From Astropecten irregularis (taxonomy: Eukaryota > Echinodermata > Asteroidea > Paxillosida > Astropectinidae), in contig OZ020258.1 of assembly GCA_963971285.1 (NCBI GenBank), forward strand, positions 3,162,001-3,226,000: a stretch of 64,000 bases of DNA, read 5' to 3'. A program made the translations under genes and the position numbers. How positions within the stretch are numbered: the stretch's first letter is position 1; each line of letters starts with the position of its first letter. Positions 23,460-35,147 of the stretch are shown here, one piece after another. The notes under the pieces are model-generated. The model ran no database searches. It worked only from the letters and a program-made list of their open reading frames with translations, and was not told the DNA's origin.

Positions 23460-24584
23460 CTAGTTCGTACACGCAGAGATTAAGGAAGCAAAACTAGTGT
23501 CCAGCCAATCGCCTTGAATCATCTCACTCACCTCTGGAGTCATGTAGTCAGGGAACTCGAAATGTGACCCGTTACTGCTGCATGAGTCCAGTGGGCTCAG
23601 GTCGTCTGCTAGAGAACCCAAATCCTGCAACGAACCAAAGTCAAAATTTGGCCATGTCGATGTGAACAATTCCTCAGTCAGACCGGCGAGAGGGTTATTT
23701 GGCTGGGCGACATTCAAGTCCGTATGAGTACTGTTATTGTTAACGGGAACAGTGGAAGGTTGCTGTTGTTGTAGTTGTTGATGATGATGCTGATGATGTT
23801 GCTGCTTGATCATTACAGGAGCAATCCGTTGGTGATGCTGCTGTACTTCGGGCTGTTGTGGTTTACTGCACACATCAACGTATTCCTCGTACATACTCCT
23901 ACCGTCAACGGGAGAGTCTGGTGTTGATCCAGTGGGGCTCGATGGGACCTTGGCTGGCGGGGTAAGTTGCGTCGATCCCAGATCGATAGCCTTGCTAGCT
24001 TTGATACTCTCCCTGAATTTCTTGTCAATGGTGAGCTTCAGCTTAGGGACACGGTCAGCTTTGCTGTGATGATGGCGAGATGAGTTCTTGTTCTTGTTCT
24101 TGGAGCTATGCTTGTGCTTGGTGACACCACCGGTACGGGCTGGGTTTTCTTGTTTGGTGGTGGGCTTGGCCTTCTTTCTCGGGCGATACTTGTAGTCGGG
24201 ATACTCCTGCATGTGTAGCAACCTCAGCCTCTCTGCTTCCTCAACGAATGGGCCCTTCTGAGTCTCGTTCAGAGTCTTCCATCTGCGTCCCAGCCGCTTG
24301 GAAATCTCGGCGTTGTGCATCTCAGGTTGCGTCTCCATGATCTTTCTTCTCTCGATTTGTGACCAGACCATGAAAGCGTTCATGGGCCTCTTGATGTGAC
24401 CGTTGTTGGCTTTCCAGTTAGTCTGGCAAATGTCCTCTGCAATGTCCAGCGTGGATTGTTGCAGTATCGCACCCAGATCAATGCCCGACATACTCAAGTC
24501 GCTGCCCGTGCTACTCTCCGGAGAACTTGGTCCGCTGGATTGACCGCTACCGATCAGGCTTATGCTCTGCGTCTGAGGTACCAT
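23460..24584 (-). CDS. SoxC: SoxC (Sox4/11/12-type) HMG-box transcription factor
   Basis: Intronless frame of 374 codons. The HMG box spans about residues 63-141, with RPMNAFMVW at 66-74 (the Phe-Met wedge that inserts in the DNA minor groove), [14 protein letters not shown] at 90-103 and [13 protein letters not shown] at its end. The basic clusters at both ends of the box are the usual Sox nuclear-localisation signals. A Lys/His/Ser-rich linker (about 152-182) and a Gln/His tract (about 248-276) follow. An acidic C-terminal domain contains [20 protein letters not shown] (343-362), the recognisable SoxC activation motif. SoxC proteins bind ACAAT-type DNA in the nucleus and drive neural and progenitor differentiation. 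The start is the first ATG after an in-frame TAG at 24,663-24,665 and has a strong context (ACAACCATGG). Unusual: the extreme C-terminus reads SLISACTN, not the FTY-type end of vertebrate SoxC. The family call is firm; orthology within the animal is inferred. Confidence 0.97.
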   Translation of the reverse strand: MVPQTQSISLIGSGQSSGPSSPESSTGSDLSMSGIDLGAILQQSTLDIAEDICQTNWKANNGHIKRPMNAFMVWSQIERRKIMETQPEMHNAEISKRLGRRWKTLNETQKGPFVEEAERLRLLHMQEYPDYKYRPRKKAKPTTKQENPARTGGVTKHKHSSKNKNKNSSRHHHSKADRVPKLKLTIDKKFRESIKASKAIDLGSTQLTPPAKVPSSPTGSTPDSPVDGRSMYEEYVDVCSKPQQPEVQQHHQRIAPVMIKQQHHQHHHQQLQQQQPSTVPVNNNSTHTDLNVAQPNNPLAGLTEELFTSTWPNFDFGSLQDLGSLADDLSPLDSCSSNGSHFEFPDYMTPEVSEMIQGDWLDTSFASLISACTN

Positions 24585-24665
24585 GGTTGTAAAGTGTTCC
24601 GTCTCTGATGTGACGACGATTACTTCAGTTGAAAGTGAGGTATTAACGGTATATTGGAATGACTA

Positions 24666-25021
24666 CACACACAAAATTCCCCAAATGCAGTGTTGTATGA
24701 GCACAGGTGAATTGGTTATCAGTTCATGTATGATATTGGTTCACTGATTCAAAGCTTAGCCCCGCATGGAGCGATGGTGACTGAGTAACACATATTACAC
24801 ACACGACTCGTATTATTCTTGACTCAGAATGATGGAAACAAATTGGCCCGCGTAGAATTTATGCTACACACCAACACAATCGACGTCACGGTTGTGGAAA
24901 TGGTACGGCCAATCAGCGTGTGAGATGACGCGTAACCACACCCCCAGCTTCCTGTGTGGGCGGTGCCTATGGGTCATTAGTATAATCTATGAAAATAAAG
25001 CAGTGGCGGATCGGTGACTCA
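24666..25021 (-). promoter_or_regulatory. Probable SoxC promoter region
   Basis: Upstream flank of SoxC with a cluster of common promoter motifs: a CRE-like CGACGTCACG (24,881-24,890), a CCAAT box (24,909-24,913), a CACCC stretch (about 24,937-24,945), a GGGCGG GC box (24,958-24,963), and two AP-1-like TGACTCA sites (24,820-24,826 and 25,015-25,021). No convincing TATA box was seen. The transcription start is not determinable from sequence alone, and a 5' UTR intron cannot be excluded. Confidence 0.4.
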
Positions 25022-27414
25022 CGCTATGTGTGTGGGTCATGCTGTGGACATGTACATGTGTATCATGCACATGTATTCATAGCGTGTTGTTGTACCCTAC
25101 GATGTACGATAAAGTGTACATGTATTTCAACATGTCTCGAGCGCTGTAACATCTGTATTACATTGCATTGAGTGATTTCTACAGCTCTCAAAACTTCAAG
25201 ACAAGCAAAAAACCCAAACATAATGACATTTCAGCCATCCATGTTTTACTGGGATTGATCGTGAGGTTACTTCAAAAACCCAATGATCATTTCCTTATGA
25301 TTCCACAATATCAAACTAAAGCTTTCCCCAAGCTGTTTTCCCAAAACTCACACAACTTAAAAGTTGTTTTGTAGAACCCCCAAGAACTCCAAATCCCCCT
25401 CGTTGGTATAAACTTTTATTCCGCCGGCGGAGCTCTTAAACTTGAGAGGCTATAAAACGTTAGTGTCTAGGGCAGGTGGTTTGGGGGACAGGACAACAGG
25501 CGGCGCAATACCTTCCTGACGGCTGGGCATAACCGAGGCCCCGTTTCCATAACTTGGGGTCAGGGTTAAGGGGTCACTACACCAAACATGATTGGACACA
25601 TGTAAACTCTATACCAAGGTTGCCTTCCAAATAAACAGCGCATAGGGTGCTGACGACTATTTTGCAGTTTTTATTGAATCATGATTGAATGTTGCTCAGA
25701 TGCCTTGCTTCTAATTCTTACTGAAGATGGACGCCTTCGGCTCATTCTGTTATTTTTGCTTTAATACAAGTTACAACGTGAAGTATTATAGTAACTTCCA
25801 CTTCCTTGGGATTGTACTCATAATAGCACAGATCGGCCAGCTCTAGAACCGTAGAAAACAAATTTAAATAGTCTTTAATGTACTGCAAAGTTGTGAATAA
25901 TCGACAATTGTCGTAACTTTATTTCGACGTAGTTTTATAATTAATGACACACTTATTCCAACAACAATAATACGTCTTGTGCTCACAGTTTCCCAATGTT
26001 ATAATTCTCTGAAATAACACGTTGTTTGGTGGTCCAAGTGGTATAAGTCGTGTAAGCCTAGTAGGCCTACAACTTACAAGTAGTTGGATCTTTTCACTAA
26101 AATTCTGTAAAATCAAATTATGTCCACTGTTTAATCTAGAATGTCAACTCGTTAGTTATTCGCAGAACTAGTAAGACATCCTGAAAAAAAGTCAAAATGT
26201 CATCGTGGGCATAAGCATCTCAGCGAATTTCTTTAGCGTAATGTGTAATAGCGAATCAGGCCTGCTTGTGTGTTTCATGTATATTACGCCAGGTATTCCA
26301 AAATGGCTCGTGGGAATAGGTTGCAATCTGCAATATTCCAGATAGTCAGTAAAATGGTATACTGTAAGAAAGTGAAACTGTGCGCCATGAAAATCACATC
26401 CTATCTTTCCTCCATGATATTACACTTCACCTCTCAAATGCACTGGGCCCGGTACAACCAGCCTTACTCCACAACTGTATGGTACAACAGCCCATGCATG
26501 TATCACACAGCTACAAGTGTACAAAAATATGGTATGTTTGGTCCGGACCGTCAGCCTGTCTTGGTGGTGTCCCCTAGGAATCCTGTTTTACTGCCCCATA
26601 ACCGTTTACTGCAGTAACATTTAATATCATGATACGACCCCCTTATGAACGCCTTGAATAACTGACAATTTTCTCCCTTATTTTCACGAGGAAGAGACAC
26701 TTCTGAGATGAGAAACATAACGCCAAGTTTAGAGTAATCGATCTTTTACAGGGTCGTGCACTTTGAATCATTCAAAAAAGCAGGAAATTAATTTTTGTCC
26801 TAAAAAAAGTTGGGAAGGTTTGTTGCTTCGAAAGTGAAACGCTGGCCTGAAAGGGAACCCAAAGATCAATATTTCGGATTCGGTTCTTTTTTTTTTGTTA
26901 GTGTTTTCCCCCCATCCCATGCGAGGGTCGCGTGCCAAAGATTGCACAATGGCTGTGGTGAGAGCCCCTTATGAATAATCCAGTGGACTACCCGTGGCGT
27001 ACATAGGCGTGGCTTATTCCAACAGGCACGTGGCGGGTCTGTAAAGGGTGCGTGATTGGCACACCACGGGAGATTGGTGGTGGTTTTTTTCTCTCCAGGA
27101 TTCACGGTTCCCAGTTTTGGTGGCCATTATGGTACCAAGCTTAGACAGGCTGTTCCAGACATCATCACACCCCCACCCGGTAAAAAAGTATTCGCAATCT
27201 TGCAGCAATTCCAAAGGTCCTTTGCCGCAAAATAAATGGTGTAACTGCGAAATACCTTGTAATACTTTCGTTACAATTTAACTTTTATTGATAAAGTTTT
27301 GATACATAAAGTGATTATTCTAGGACAGTTGGGACATTTTATCTATGAGAAACTTAGGCATACATTTCGAGATGTCTGTGTACAGACCAAAAGCTGCTGG
27401 TTTCTTTTAAAAAT
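25022..27414. other. No gene recognised; repeat-free flank upstream of SoxC
   Basis: About 2.4 kb of non-coding sequence lacking every transposon family of the window. A 115-codon plus frame at 26,270-26,617 and overlapping frames near 26,866-27,281 have no recognisable domains. It may hold SoxC regulatory DNA (inference from the repeat-free state). Confidence 0.35.
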
Positions 27415-27779
27415 TTAAACAGTACAGGATTGGTAACATACCCAAACAGAAATGTTCACAGATTTACGTATAACTTTCAGGTTATGAAGATGGTGCCAAT
27501 AGAAACATACCGTTAAAATAATTTCGGCTGAACTTGGTGTATTTATCCAGAAATTAGTAAAACAAAGATTGAAAACAGTTTTGATCTTGGGATAAGATCA
27601 AAACCATTCTTTTTGTTTTATTAGAAAAACTGAGTCGGTTTTTCGCTATTTTCCACGGTGACTCAGATGTCCGATTGTGCTCAAATTTTCACAGGTGTTT
27701 TGTTTTATGTACATGTTGGATAAGACAAACTTGAGAGTGCTGTTCTGTGATCGTTACCAATCTTGTATTATACCTTTAA
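27415..27779 (+). mobile_element. MITE-like family B, near full length (B5)
   Basis: TTAAACAGTACAGGATTGG to CTTGTATTATACCTTTAA, with the AGATGTCCGATTGTGCTCAA block. It marks the upstream edge of the repeat-free SoxC zone. Confidence 0.85.
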
Positions 27780-28332
27780 GATGAAGTGAACTTAAAGATC
27801 ATAAAAGTTGTTACCAAAGGTAAATGCTTTCGTCCGATGTACGCCCAGCAGACGCAGTGCCTACGTTAACCTGTCATCATCAGGCAGTCTTGTATGACAC
27901 AAAAAGCTTCGTTACTCAGCCTTTGGCACTCAGACGGCCACAATTGTAATGAATTTTATCAAACCCATTGCCATGATAACACTGAAGTTTAGTTTTGTAC
28001 TATTTACGGTACGACTACTTTTCAAGTGTTCGAAAGTGATATGCAAAATCCAACGGGGGTGCAATCACCTTGCCATGATGTTCAGAATGAACCGCACTGG
28101 CTGAAAAATAACCGCACTGACTGAAAAATTAAGATTGTTCGTACCGTGCCTACGGCTCCAAGTGGAAATGTCACTAGTATCAATTAATGTAATGGCCAGA
28201 GGACATTCTCTCTCTCTTCCATGTTTCCATAGACACGTTTTCCTTGACATTCAGCAATATTTATTACTCTCAAAACAGGAGTGCTAATATACAGATACGT
28301 CTTTCACAACCGCATAATGGATGGCAGGCTTA
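27780..28332. other. No gene seen
   Basis: Non-coding. It includes a short local duplication (ACCGCACTGGCTGAAAAATA and ACCGCACTGACTGAAAAATT, 28,090-28,130). Confidence 0.4.
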
Positions 28333-28766
28333 TACAGGGTGTCCCAGAAAAAAACGCAATACTGTGTCGGGACCCATAATGTTAAAATTAAATTGTTTAT
28401 CACCTCAAGATTCAGCTATATGATACTCATCCATGTCTTGGCTATCACCATGTAGAATCTAAGCAAAATCGGGCTGAAATTGGCGAAAATATTACCAATT
28501 CAAAAGAGTACTCTTTAAAAACAAATTTGCAGTATTCCTGAGAATAAGTAGTCAATGCACACATAATGTGTATTGAAAGAAAGATGAAAATCGGGTTTTG
28601 AGGTTGGGTAATTTCGTCTGAGTTTTCCCCTCAATTTTTGTCAAATTGTGCTCAAATTCTACATGGTGATAGCCAAGATATGGTTGTATCACATATCTGA
28701 ATCCGAGTGATAAACAGTTAAATTTGCATATAATAGTTCTCGACACAAAGTGTTGCGTTTTTTTAA
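28333..28766 (+). mobile_element. MITE-like family E, right terminus lost (E1)
   Basis: Starts TACAGGGTGTCCCAGAAAAA after TA. Its interior matches the copy at 30,892 in opposite orientation. It ends at GTGTTGCGTTTTTTTAAGG, where the GGGACACCCTGTA terminus should be but is absent. Long internal repeats around TTCTACATGGTGATAGCC allow a fold-back structure. Confidence 0.85.
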
Positions 28767-29593
28767 GGAGAACATGAACAAAATCAGTTCAGTTTCAAGC
28801 CACGAATTCTTTCCTTTTGATCCACCACAAGCAGCGCACCTGTTGGACAGTTGTTTGGAGTCGCCTTCATCAACAGAAGTAGGACCTCAATTCCCTTACA
28901 CAAACATCTTCACCAACTGGGTCTATACCTGAAAATCGAACAACAAAATATTATGATCACAAACTTGTGTAATAATGACACATTTGCAATTATTATCTTT
29001 TCACACTAAAAAAAAAACACAAAAAAAAAAACAGAGAGAAGACACATCAGGCACGTGTTCTTCAACGTGTGTGCGTGAATATAATATAGACTTGAAAGAA
29101 AAAGAGTCCTGCATTTAAAAAAAAGTGCCAATCATAAGGTATGGATTTAACCTTGCACTAAAATAATATTGTGCGCCAATAATATCGGTGGAGTACAATG
29201 GTGGTAGGCAGAGATAGTTTAGACTGTTGAGGCCAGTCTGGCGGTCTGACAAAGCAGTAAGTACGGCCTTGGTAGCTGTCATAGCACGGATCGACGGAAC
29301 GTGCGACAAATAAGTTGGTCGCGAGCGGAGGTATGAATTCGTGTTATTCTTTAGTTGAGAATCGGGTTGACCCGCCCTACAAACAATTGAACCTGCTTTC
29401 AAGACAGCACGGAATACATACATTTAGAATGATAAAGGAAAATCCAAACTAAAACGACTGGGAGGGACCAATTTATTTTTAAACCCCACCTGATGAAAAC
29501 TACTTAGTTTAAATAAACAAGTAAAGTTAAGTCTTATACTGAATACATTTGAATATGGCAGGCCTTAACAAATGGAAAGTAATGTATTTAAGT
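28767..29593. other. Possible short coding remnant, otherwise no gene
   Basis: The plus frame ending at 28,932 is open for about 45 codons after the element and reads like ordinary protein (...SHEFFPFDPPQAAHLLDSC...), ending at TGA. It could be a terminal exon or pseudogene fragment, but no family is recognised and no strong acceptor site precedes it. The minus frame at 29,115-29,423 (102 codons) is also unassigned. An A-rich stretch lies at 29,009-29,032. Confidence 0.2.
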
Positions 29594-29865
29594 TTAACGG
29601 TAGAGTACAGAATTGGTAACATACCCAAACAGAAATGTTCAAAGATTTACCTATAACTTTCAAGGTATGAAGATGGTGCAGGTACAAACTTACTGTTAAA
29701 ATATTTCCACCTGAAATGCAGTAATTATCCAGAGATTAGTAAAAACAACAAATAAATAAGAACAAAAAAAAAATACTGTGGCTGTTTTTCACTGTTTTCT
29801 CACTAAGTGGGCATTTTCAAACTTTCACAGATGACTGTTACTGTATCTGTGATAGGCGTGATACT
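29594..29865 (+). mobile_element. Chimeric family B/A MITE (B6)
   Basis: The left end and shared half are family B (GTAGAGTACAGAATTGGTAA). The right part switches at about 29,760 to family-A sequence (AATACTGTGGCTGTTTTTCA, GATGACTGTTACTGTATCTG). The right terminus is missing. Confidence 0.8.
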
Positions 29866-29933
29866 AGTGATAGGCGAACACTAATTGTATACTCGTGGAT
29901 TTCATTTTAGTTTAACTTGTTTTTAATTTAATC

Positions 29934-30045
29934 ATCAAATACATGTAAAACCACAATGGAAACTGACTGAGTTTTATGTCATTGAAAGGAGTGAACAAAA
30001 AACATTGACTGGAGCGGGATTCGAACCAGCGACCTCCTGAATTAG
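29934..30045 (-). repeat. tRNA-derived SINE-like fragment
   Basis: Read on the minus strand, 30,018-30,028 is GGTTCGAATCC, a perfect tRNA B box, in the context CGCTGGTTCGAATCCCGCTC as in a tRNA T arm. No matching A box, anticodon arm or acceptor pairing is found upstream, so this is not a functional tRNA gene. The plus-strand start (ATCAAATAC...ACCACAATGGAAACTGACTG) resembles the outer arms of the fold-back element at 39,075-39,461. Confidence 0.5.
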
Positions 30046-30891
30046 GTTTTAGTTTAACTAGGTTAATTAGTTATTCATGATTCGTACAATGCGTCTTTGT
30101 TGTGTGTCCGAGTTAAAGATCATTTCTACTGCGAAATTTAAATGGAACTCGGCACCATTCTTGGCCATTCTAATTTCCTATCGTGACACTCATTCTATTG
30201 TCGCAGGCGTCAGTGGTGAAGATTTCCCAGAGGGGTGAGAAGCAACTAATCTAACAGCGTGTTTACTTTACCTCGATAGGGTTTTCGTGTACTACATAGT
30301 GTAGCCAACATCTGTGCATCTGTAATTTGTACCCCGCTACCCTTAAAAAGAAAACCACAGGGAATGTTATCGATTGCACATTTTGATGTAGAATGTAAAT
30401 TCAGCCATTGGACCATTCATGGTTTAATATTTAAACTGAATTTATTTCGTTGCCAACCAAGGAATGTTGAAGACAAGTCCGGTCAATGCAGTGTGGTGTA
30501 ACCGTTAAGAGAAACTTCACAATTAAGTGTTAAGATTAATCGTAAAAGTTTGCTAGGAATTCGTAATCATTCTGTTGAGCGTGCCAGCTATAGTTGTTAT
30601 CAGATGGATCAATACTATTGATAAAGTGAACAGGATATGAGAGCTACCAAGTATCGCTGGCACCTGCCTGGAATTAGGCAGAAACTACCCTATGAAAGCT
30701 TCGCTTTAGTCCGCATTAAACACCTGGTTCGATCGCTGATAATACCCCCTTCACCCCACTCATCCCTCAATAAGGTATAATCTTTCAAGAAAGGTACAAG
30801 GAATGTCATGATACAGTTAAGTCCTGTAGCAATTTCTTCACTGAAGACACATAGGAATGATGTATTATGGCTCTGTAACAAGGTCACACTA
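30046..30891. other. No gene seen
   Basis: Non-coding, AT-rich, with no recognised repeat. Confidence 0.4.
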
Positions 30892-31335
30892 TACAGGGTG
30901 TCCCCAAAAAACGCAACACTTGTGTCGAGAACTATTATATGAAAATTAAACTGTTTATCACTTTAAGATTCAGATATGTGATACAGCTATGTCTTGGCTA
31001 TCACCATGTACAATTTGAGCAAAATTGGACAACAATTGAGTGAAAAACTAAGACTGATTACTCAACCTCAAAACCCGATTTTCATCTTTCTTTCATACAC
31101 ATGTGTGTATTGACCACTATGCGTGTTAATGTTATCCTTGCAAATTTGTTTTTAAGGAGTACTCTTTCATTTGGTCATATTTTCGCCAATTTCAGCCCGA
31201 ATATGCTTAAAATTCTACATGGTGATAGCCAGGACATGGCTGTATCACATACCTGAATCTTGAAGTGATTAAGAGTTTAATTTTAACATAATGAGTACCG
31301 ACATAGTGTTGCGTTTTTTTCTGGGACACCCTGTA
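30892..31335 (-). mobile_element. MITE-like family E, intact (E2)
   Basis: Both termini are present: TACAGGGTGTCCCCAAAAAA and its inverted counterpart ending GGGACACCCTGTA, each flanked by TA. TA flanks and CAGGGTG termini fit a Tc1/mariner-type non-autonomous element (inference). About 444 bp, no coding capacity. Confidence 0.88.
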
Positions 31336-32606
31336 TAAATTAGATTCATTTACAGTTTAATAATTATGTCTCATGCAAATTAATCAGCTACTCTGTCCTT
31401 AGCCCATGGATGACCGTTCAAGACCAGATTACTCCTGTCTCCCTTTCTTCCCCTTGGTAACCAAATTTCCCATGAATGTATAGAACTTCAATGGTCAAGA
31501 AAGGTGCAGTGTGCGACCGGAAGCAGAATGACCATGACTGGGGGAATATTGTGATGTTGCTCGGTGCATGCAGTCTGCGGCGCCAGGGCAGCTGCTTCCC
31601 CCACGACGGGTCAGAAGCATTCCTTGGTTCAGAAAACAAACAAAAACTTATGAGTCTCATTCAACTTTTTGATTCCATGTTGAGAAAAAAAAATCATGGT
31701 GCCAGTCATTTACCACAGTATTATAAGTACCTATAGAAGGAGAATGCGGTTTCATTAAAAAAAACTGGACTTTAATCCGGCTTTTGTGTCAGGTACCGGA
31801 GCAAACATTTTAATGAGTATGCATCGGGGTTGCTGTGCAGTAAGGTGGTTGTACGCGCGGCACGTGTCGGATAGTTTGCCACGCGACAGCCCTATTCATC
31901 CCATTCACAGCTTAAGGCCACAACAACGAGGCCTGCTATCTGATTGGCTGGCTAGATTTTAATGATGTTCCCAAAATAGCTCCCATTGCTGGGTAACAAG
32001 TGCCTGTACAATTTGGCCAATACGGGGTAGGGCAAGGGGGGACAATCCCGCCTGAATTATTCCCTGATTGGACTCGGCTCTGGCATGGGGTCAGCCGGTA
32101 GGGACATCGTCCAGAGCGCCTGTCAGTCACGTGATGGTAATCCTGAAATCTGCAGGTCTAAATACCGTGGATCGGTAGTATTATGGGAAGAGAATTAACT
32201 ACATATATCTCAGCCACTGGGTTACAAAACCGGTTATCAGTCCTGAGAAAATACACTGACTTGCCCGTTATTTTTCAAAAGATTTTGATCAAAGTGATGC
32301 TGAAAAATCACGTATAAAGGGAGTTTTTCCCACGACCTCTTTTCATTTTCATTGTGAGAAAGTTAAAATTCTTGCCGTGATCTTCTCAAACTGAAAGGGG
32401 ATGGAAAACAGTGTGCGACGTTAATTTTCAAGTGAGCCCAATAACCTAATGTAACTAAGCAGTAATTCTTGGTGTATATTGATTTTTCTAACTTTCAAAT
32501 TCATGAATCAAATACATGTACTTCGGTAGCAAACACTGGTCCAAAAAGTGGTTGGAAATCAGAAGTTAGCCCTAAGTTCACGGAAGCCCAGAAAACAGTC
32601 AACTAT
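31336..32606. other. No gene recognised; CCAAT/E-box-rich patch
   Basis: About 1.27 kb non-coding. The part at 31,850-32,160 contains several CCAAT-type motifs (GATTGGCT, TTGGCCAAT, GATTGGAC) and a CACGTG E-box (about 32,128), which might be regulatory. Small frames here are unassigned. Confidence 0.25.
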
Positions 32607-32719
32607 AGGCCAAGTTCGTTTGTGACGAATCCTGTGGATCCGGATCCCATTTTAGCGTACCCTGCATAGGACGTGGATCCAAAAATCTGGGATCCTTTTC
32701 CTTAAACAAACAGGCCCTA
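32607..32719. mobile_element. Short palindromic family H (H2)
   Basis: About 110 bp containing GGATCCCATTTTAGCGTACC and TTAAACAAACAGGCCC. It matches the element nested at 49,415-49,534. Confidence 0.75.
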
Positions 32720-33392
32720 TATCGTCATTATGAATATCATGTTTATCGCCATGATGCTGCATAAGATGTGACAGGTGTTTTACTATATACAAATAAGGGA
32801 CTGTCCCATTTTTCGGAGAATTTCGGTAAACCCCCTATTCCGCCCGATCCACCGAACATGATATTAAAAATACACACATTAACCACATACTGATTACCAT
32901 AACGTCTTTATCGATAAGGAATAAAGACTGGAATCTGTCAATGTCAACGGAAAGGTGCACGAGGGTTCGAGGGTGCGCCTTTTAGCACTATGGCCCTGGG
33001 CTGGTTTAGTTGTTATGGAACAATCACTTCAACGAAACCCAAAGGGGGAACCCTGCAAAGTACCGGGAAATGTACCTACTCACATAATAAAGATCCTATA
33101 CACTGTAACTGTATTCCATCTACACTATTTGTATTGACAATTTATCTACAATTTGCACCTGTTATTTCCTCATGACTCTAATTCCTGTCATAAAACAGGG
33201 AACAAACAAAAATCTTTGAATTACGATTTGAATAAAACTGTAAGCAAATGCAGCCAGCAGCTGTGGTATTGCAATTGAAAGAGGCACAAACTAGAAACAT
33301 TTAGGAAGTCATAAAATAATGAGTTCAAGAATGATACACAAAGAGAGCCATAGGTGAACATAAGGTAAACCATGAGGGAACTCAAATTCAAA
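32720..33392. other. No gene seen
   Basis: Non-coding. Minus and plus frames of 60-67 codons have no recognisable content. Confidence 0.4.
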
Positions 33393-33429
33393 TTAAAGGT
33401 ACGGTGCAGAATCGGTAATGCCAAAACTG
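33393..33429 (+). mobile_element. MITE-like family B, end fragment (B10)
   Basis: About 37 bp: TTAAAGGTACGGTGCAGAAT and a GGTAATGCCAAAACTG tail. Confidence 0.6.
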
Positions 33430-33948
33430 TTGAGAGTGGACGCTTACTATTTAAAAAGCCGATGTAAAAACAGTCTTTCTGTGACTACCTCAAACTGTAT
33501 GACGGCACAAACTTCACAGTTAAATTTGAAGCCATAACCTAAATTTATGTACCGTATCAGCATGGTGTGCTGATTTGTTCCCTTCGGAAGTTTGATTTAT
33601 AACACGATAGGTGTTCTGGGTGAAACAAAGTTACACAAACTTCTCCTTTTACTGAACTTCCAGGTTTCTTTCTCGCTAGAGGTGGATGGTGTTTATACAA
33701 TGTATTTCATGGAAGAGGATCATCAAAGTTCAGTCGTTAGACAATACTTCCCCCACAGGAAGCCCTCCCAAACTGCGTTGGAATCAACTCCATTAAATGG
33801 AGTGCAGGAATATTGGTAGAAAAACGTGCCACAACCACAAGCGGCCTAGTGACCGGATAATGTAAACATCGCCTGGAATAGTTTGAGGATTTTAAGGGAA
33901 ATACTTTGGGATCAAATTTCAGAGAATGTCGAGAACACATTGCGCTTG

Positions 33949-34447
33949 TTAAAAGTACAGTACATGATTGGTAACAAACCTAAACAGAAATGTTCACAGA
34001 ATTACGTATAACTTTCAGGGTATGGTACAGTACATGATTGGTAACATACCCAAACAGAAATGTTCACAGAATTACGTATAACTTTCAGGGTATGGTACAG
34101 TGCAGGATTGGTAACATACCTAAACAGAAATGTCCACAGATTTCACGTATACCCTTCAGGGTATGAAGATGGTGCTGGTAGAAACATACTAATCAAATAT
34201 CTCCACCTGAAATGGTGTATTTATCCAGAAATAAGTAAAACATTGAGCTTTGACTAAAACAGTTTTGATCTTGTGCTGAGACCAAAACCATTCTTTATGT
34301 TTTATAAGAAAAATTGAGTTGGTTTTTGATATTTTCTAGTGACTCGGATGTCTGATTGAGCACCCGAATTTTCACAGGTTTATCATTTCATGTACAAAGT
34401 GTGAGTACTGCTTTGTGACCTTTACCATGCATGTATTATACCTTTAA
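33949..34447 (+). mobile_element. MITE-like family B with a triplicated left end (B7)
   Basis: The terminal 70 bp (GTACAGTACATGATTGGTAA to TTTCAGGGTATG) occurs three times in a row, at 33,955-34,024, 34,025-34,094 and from 34,095. The normal element then continues to CATGTATTATACCTTTAA. Units 1 and 2 are nearly identical and share a GAATTACG variant; unit 3 has diverged more. Confidence 0.9.
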
Positions 34448-35147
34448 ATTAAAGACTTTGGTGATACACAGTACACAGATCTTTCAAATGAGTGAAACAA
34501 ACACCGTAACAAGTTTTGACGTGGCAGGTGACTATATTCCACTCATGGTAAATATTCAATGGGGCTTTCATCCTAGAAAACTCATCTGGTTATCTCAGAA
34601 CAGACGTTAGGAATCCTGTATCACATTATAAAATCAACATTTAAAAAATTATAGTAAACTAAAAGAGAATGGACATCATGCCTATAGCCTTGGTCCTTGG
34701 AATAGGAAAGGGCACCAACGAGAGCACAAGTGACAGTGTCAACCGATGACCGTCAAGAAGGTAGATGGTCCGAGGATAATTATACAATGCCCCTAGGCTA
34801 AATAATATTTTGAAGCGAGGCGAATGCATTGATTGAAGCGAGGCGAATGCATCGGCAGGTTAACTTGGAGGAAATCCAAGGTCTCGCTGACCTGAGTTGC
34901 CTTCTCGGGAGTCAAGATGCCCATCAGTGGCGGGTCATGTTCGTAGTACGAGGCCAAAGCTAAAGGCAAGGCAAGGGTTTCTGTTGTGTGTTTAGAGGTC
35001 GTTGGCTGATGATGCTGCTGAATAGTATATTCAGGAAGTAGATCGAATATTCACTTCATAAATACATGTACTTCAATGGAGCTGGTAACCTATACCTAAG
35101 GTATAGGGCAACTTCCATTGCACGAGAATTATGAATGAATAAAAAGC
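34448..35147. other. No gene seen
   Basis: Non-coding. It contains a small tandem duplication of GAAGCGAGGCGAATGCAT (34,813-34,851). Confidence 0.5.

Noticed and set aside
24396-24608. Plus-strand frame opposite the SoxC start
   Set aside because: Shadow of the SoxC coding strand with no independent support.
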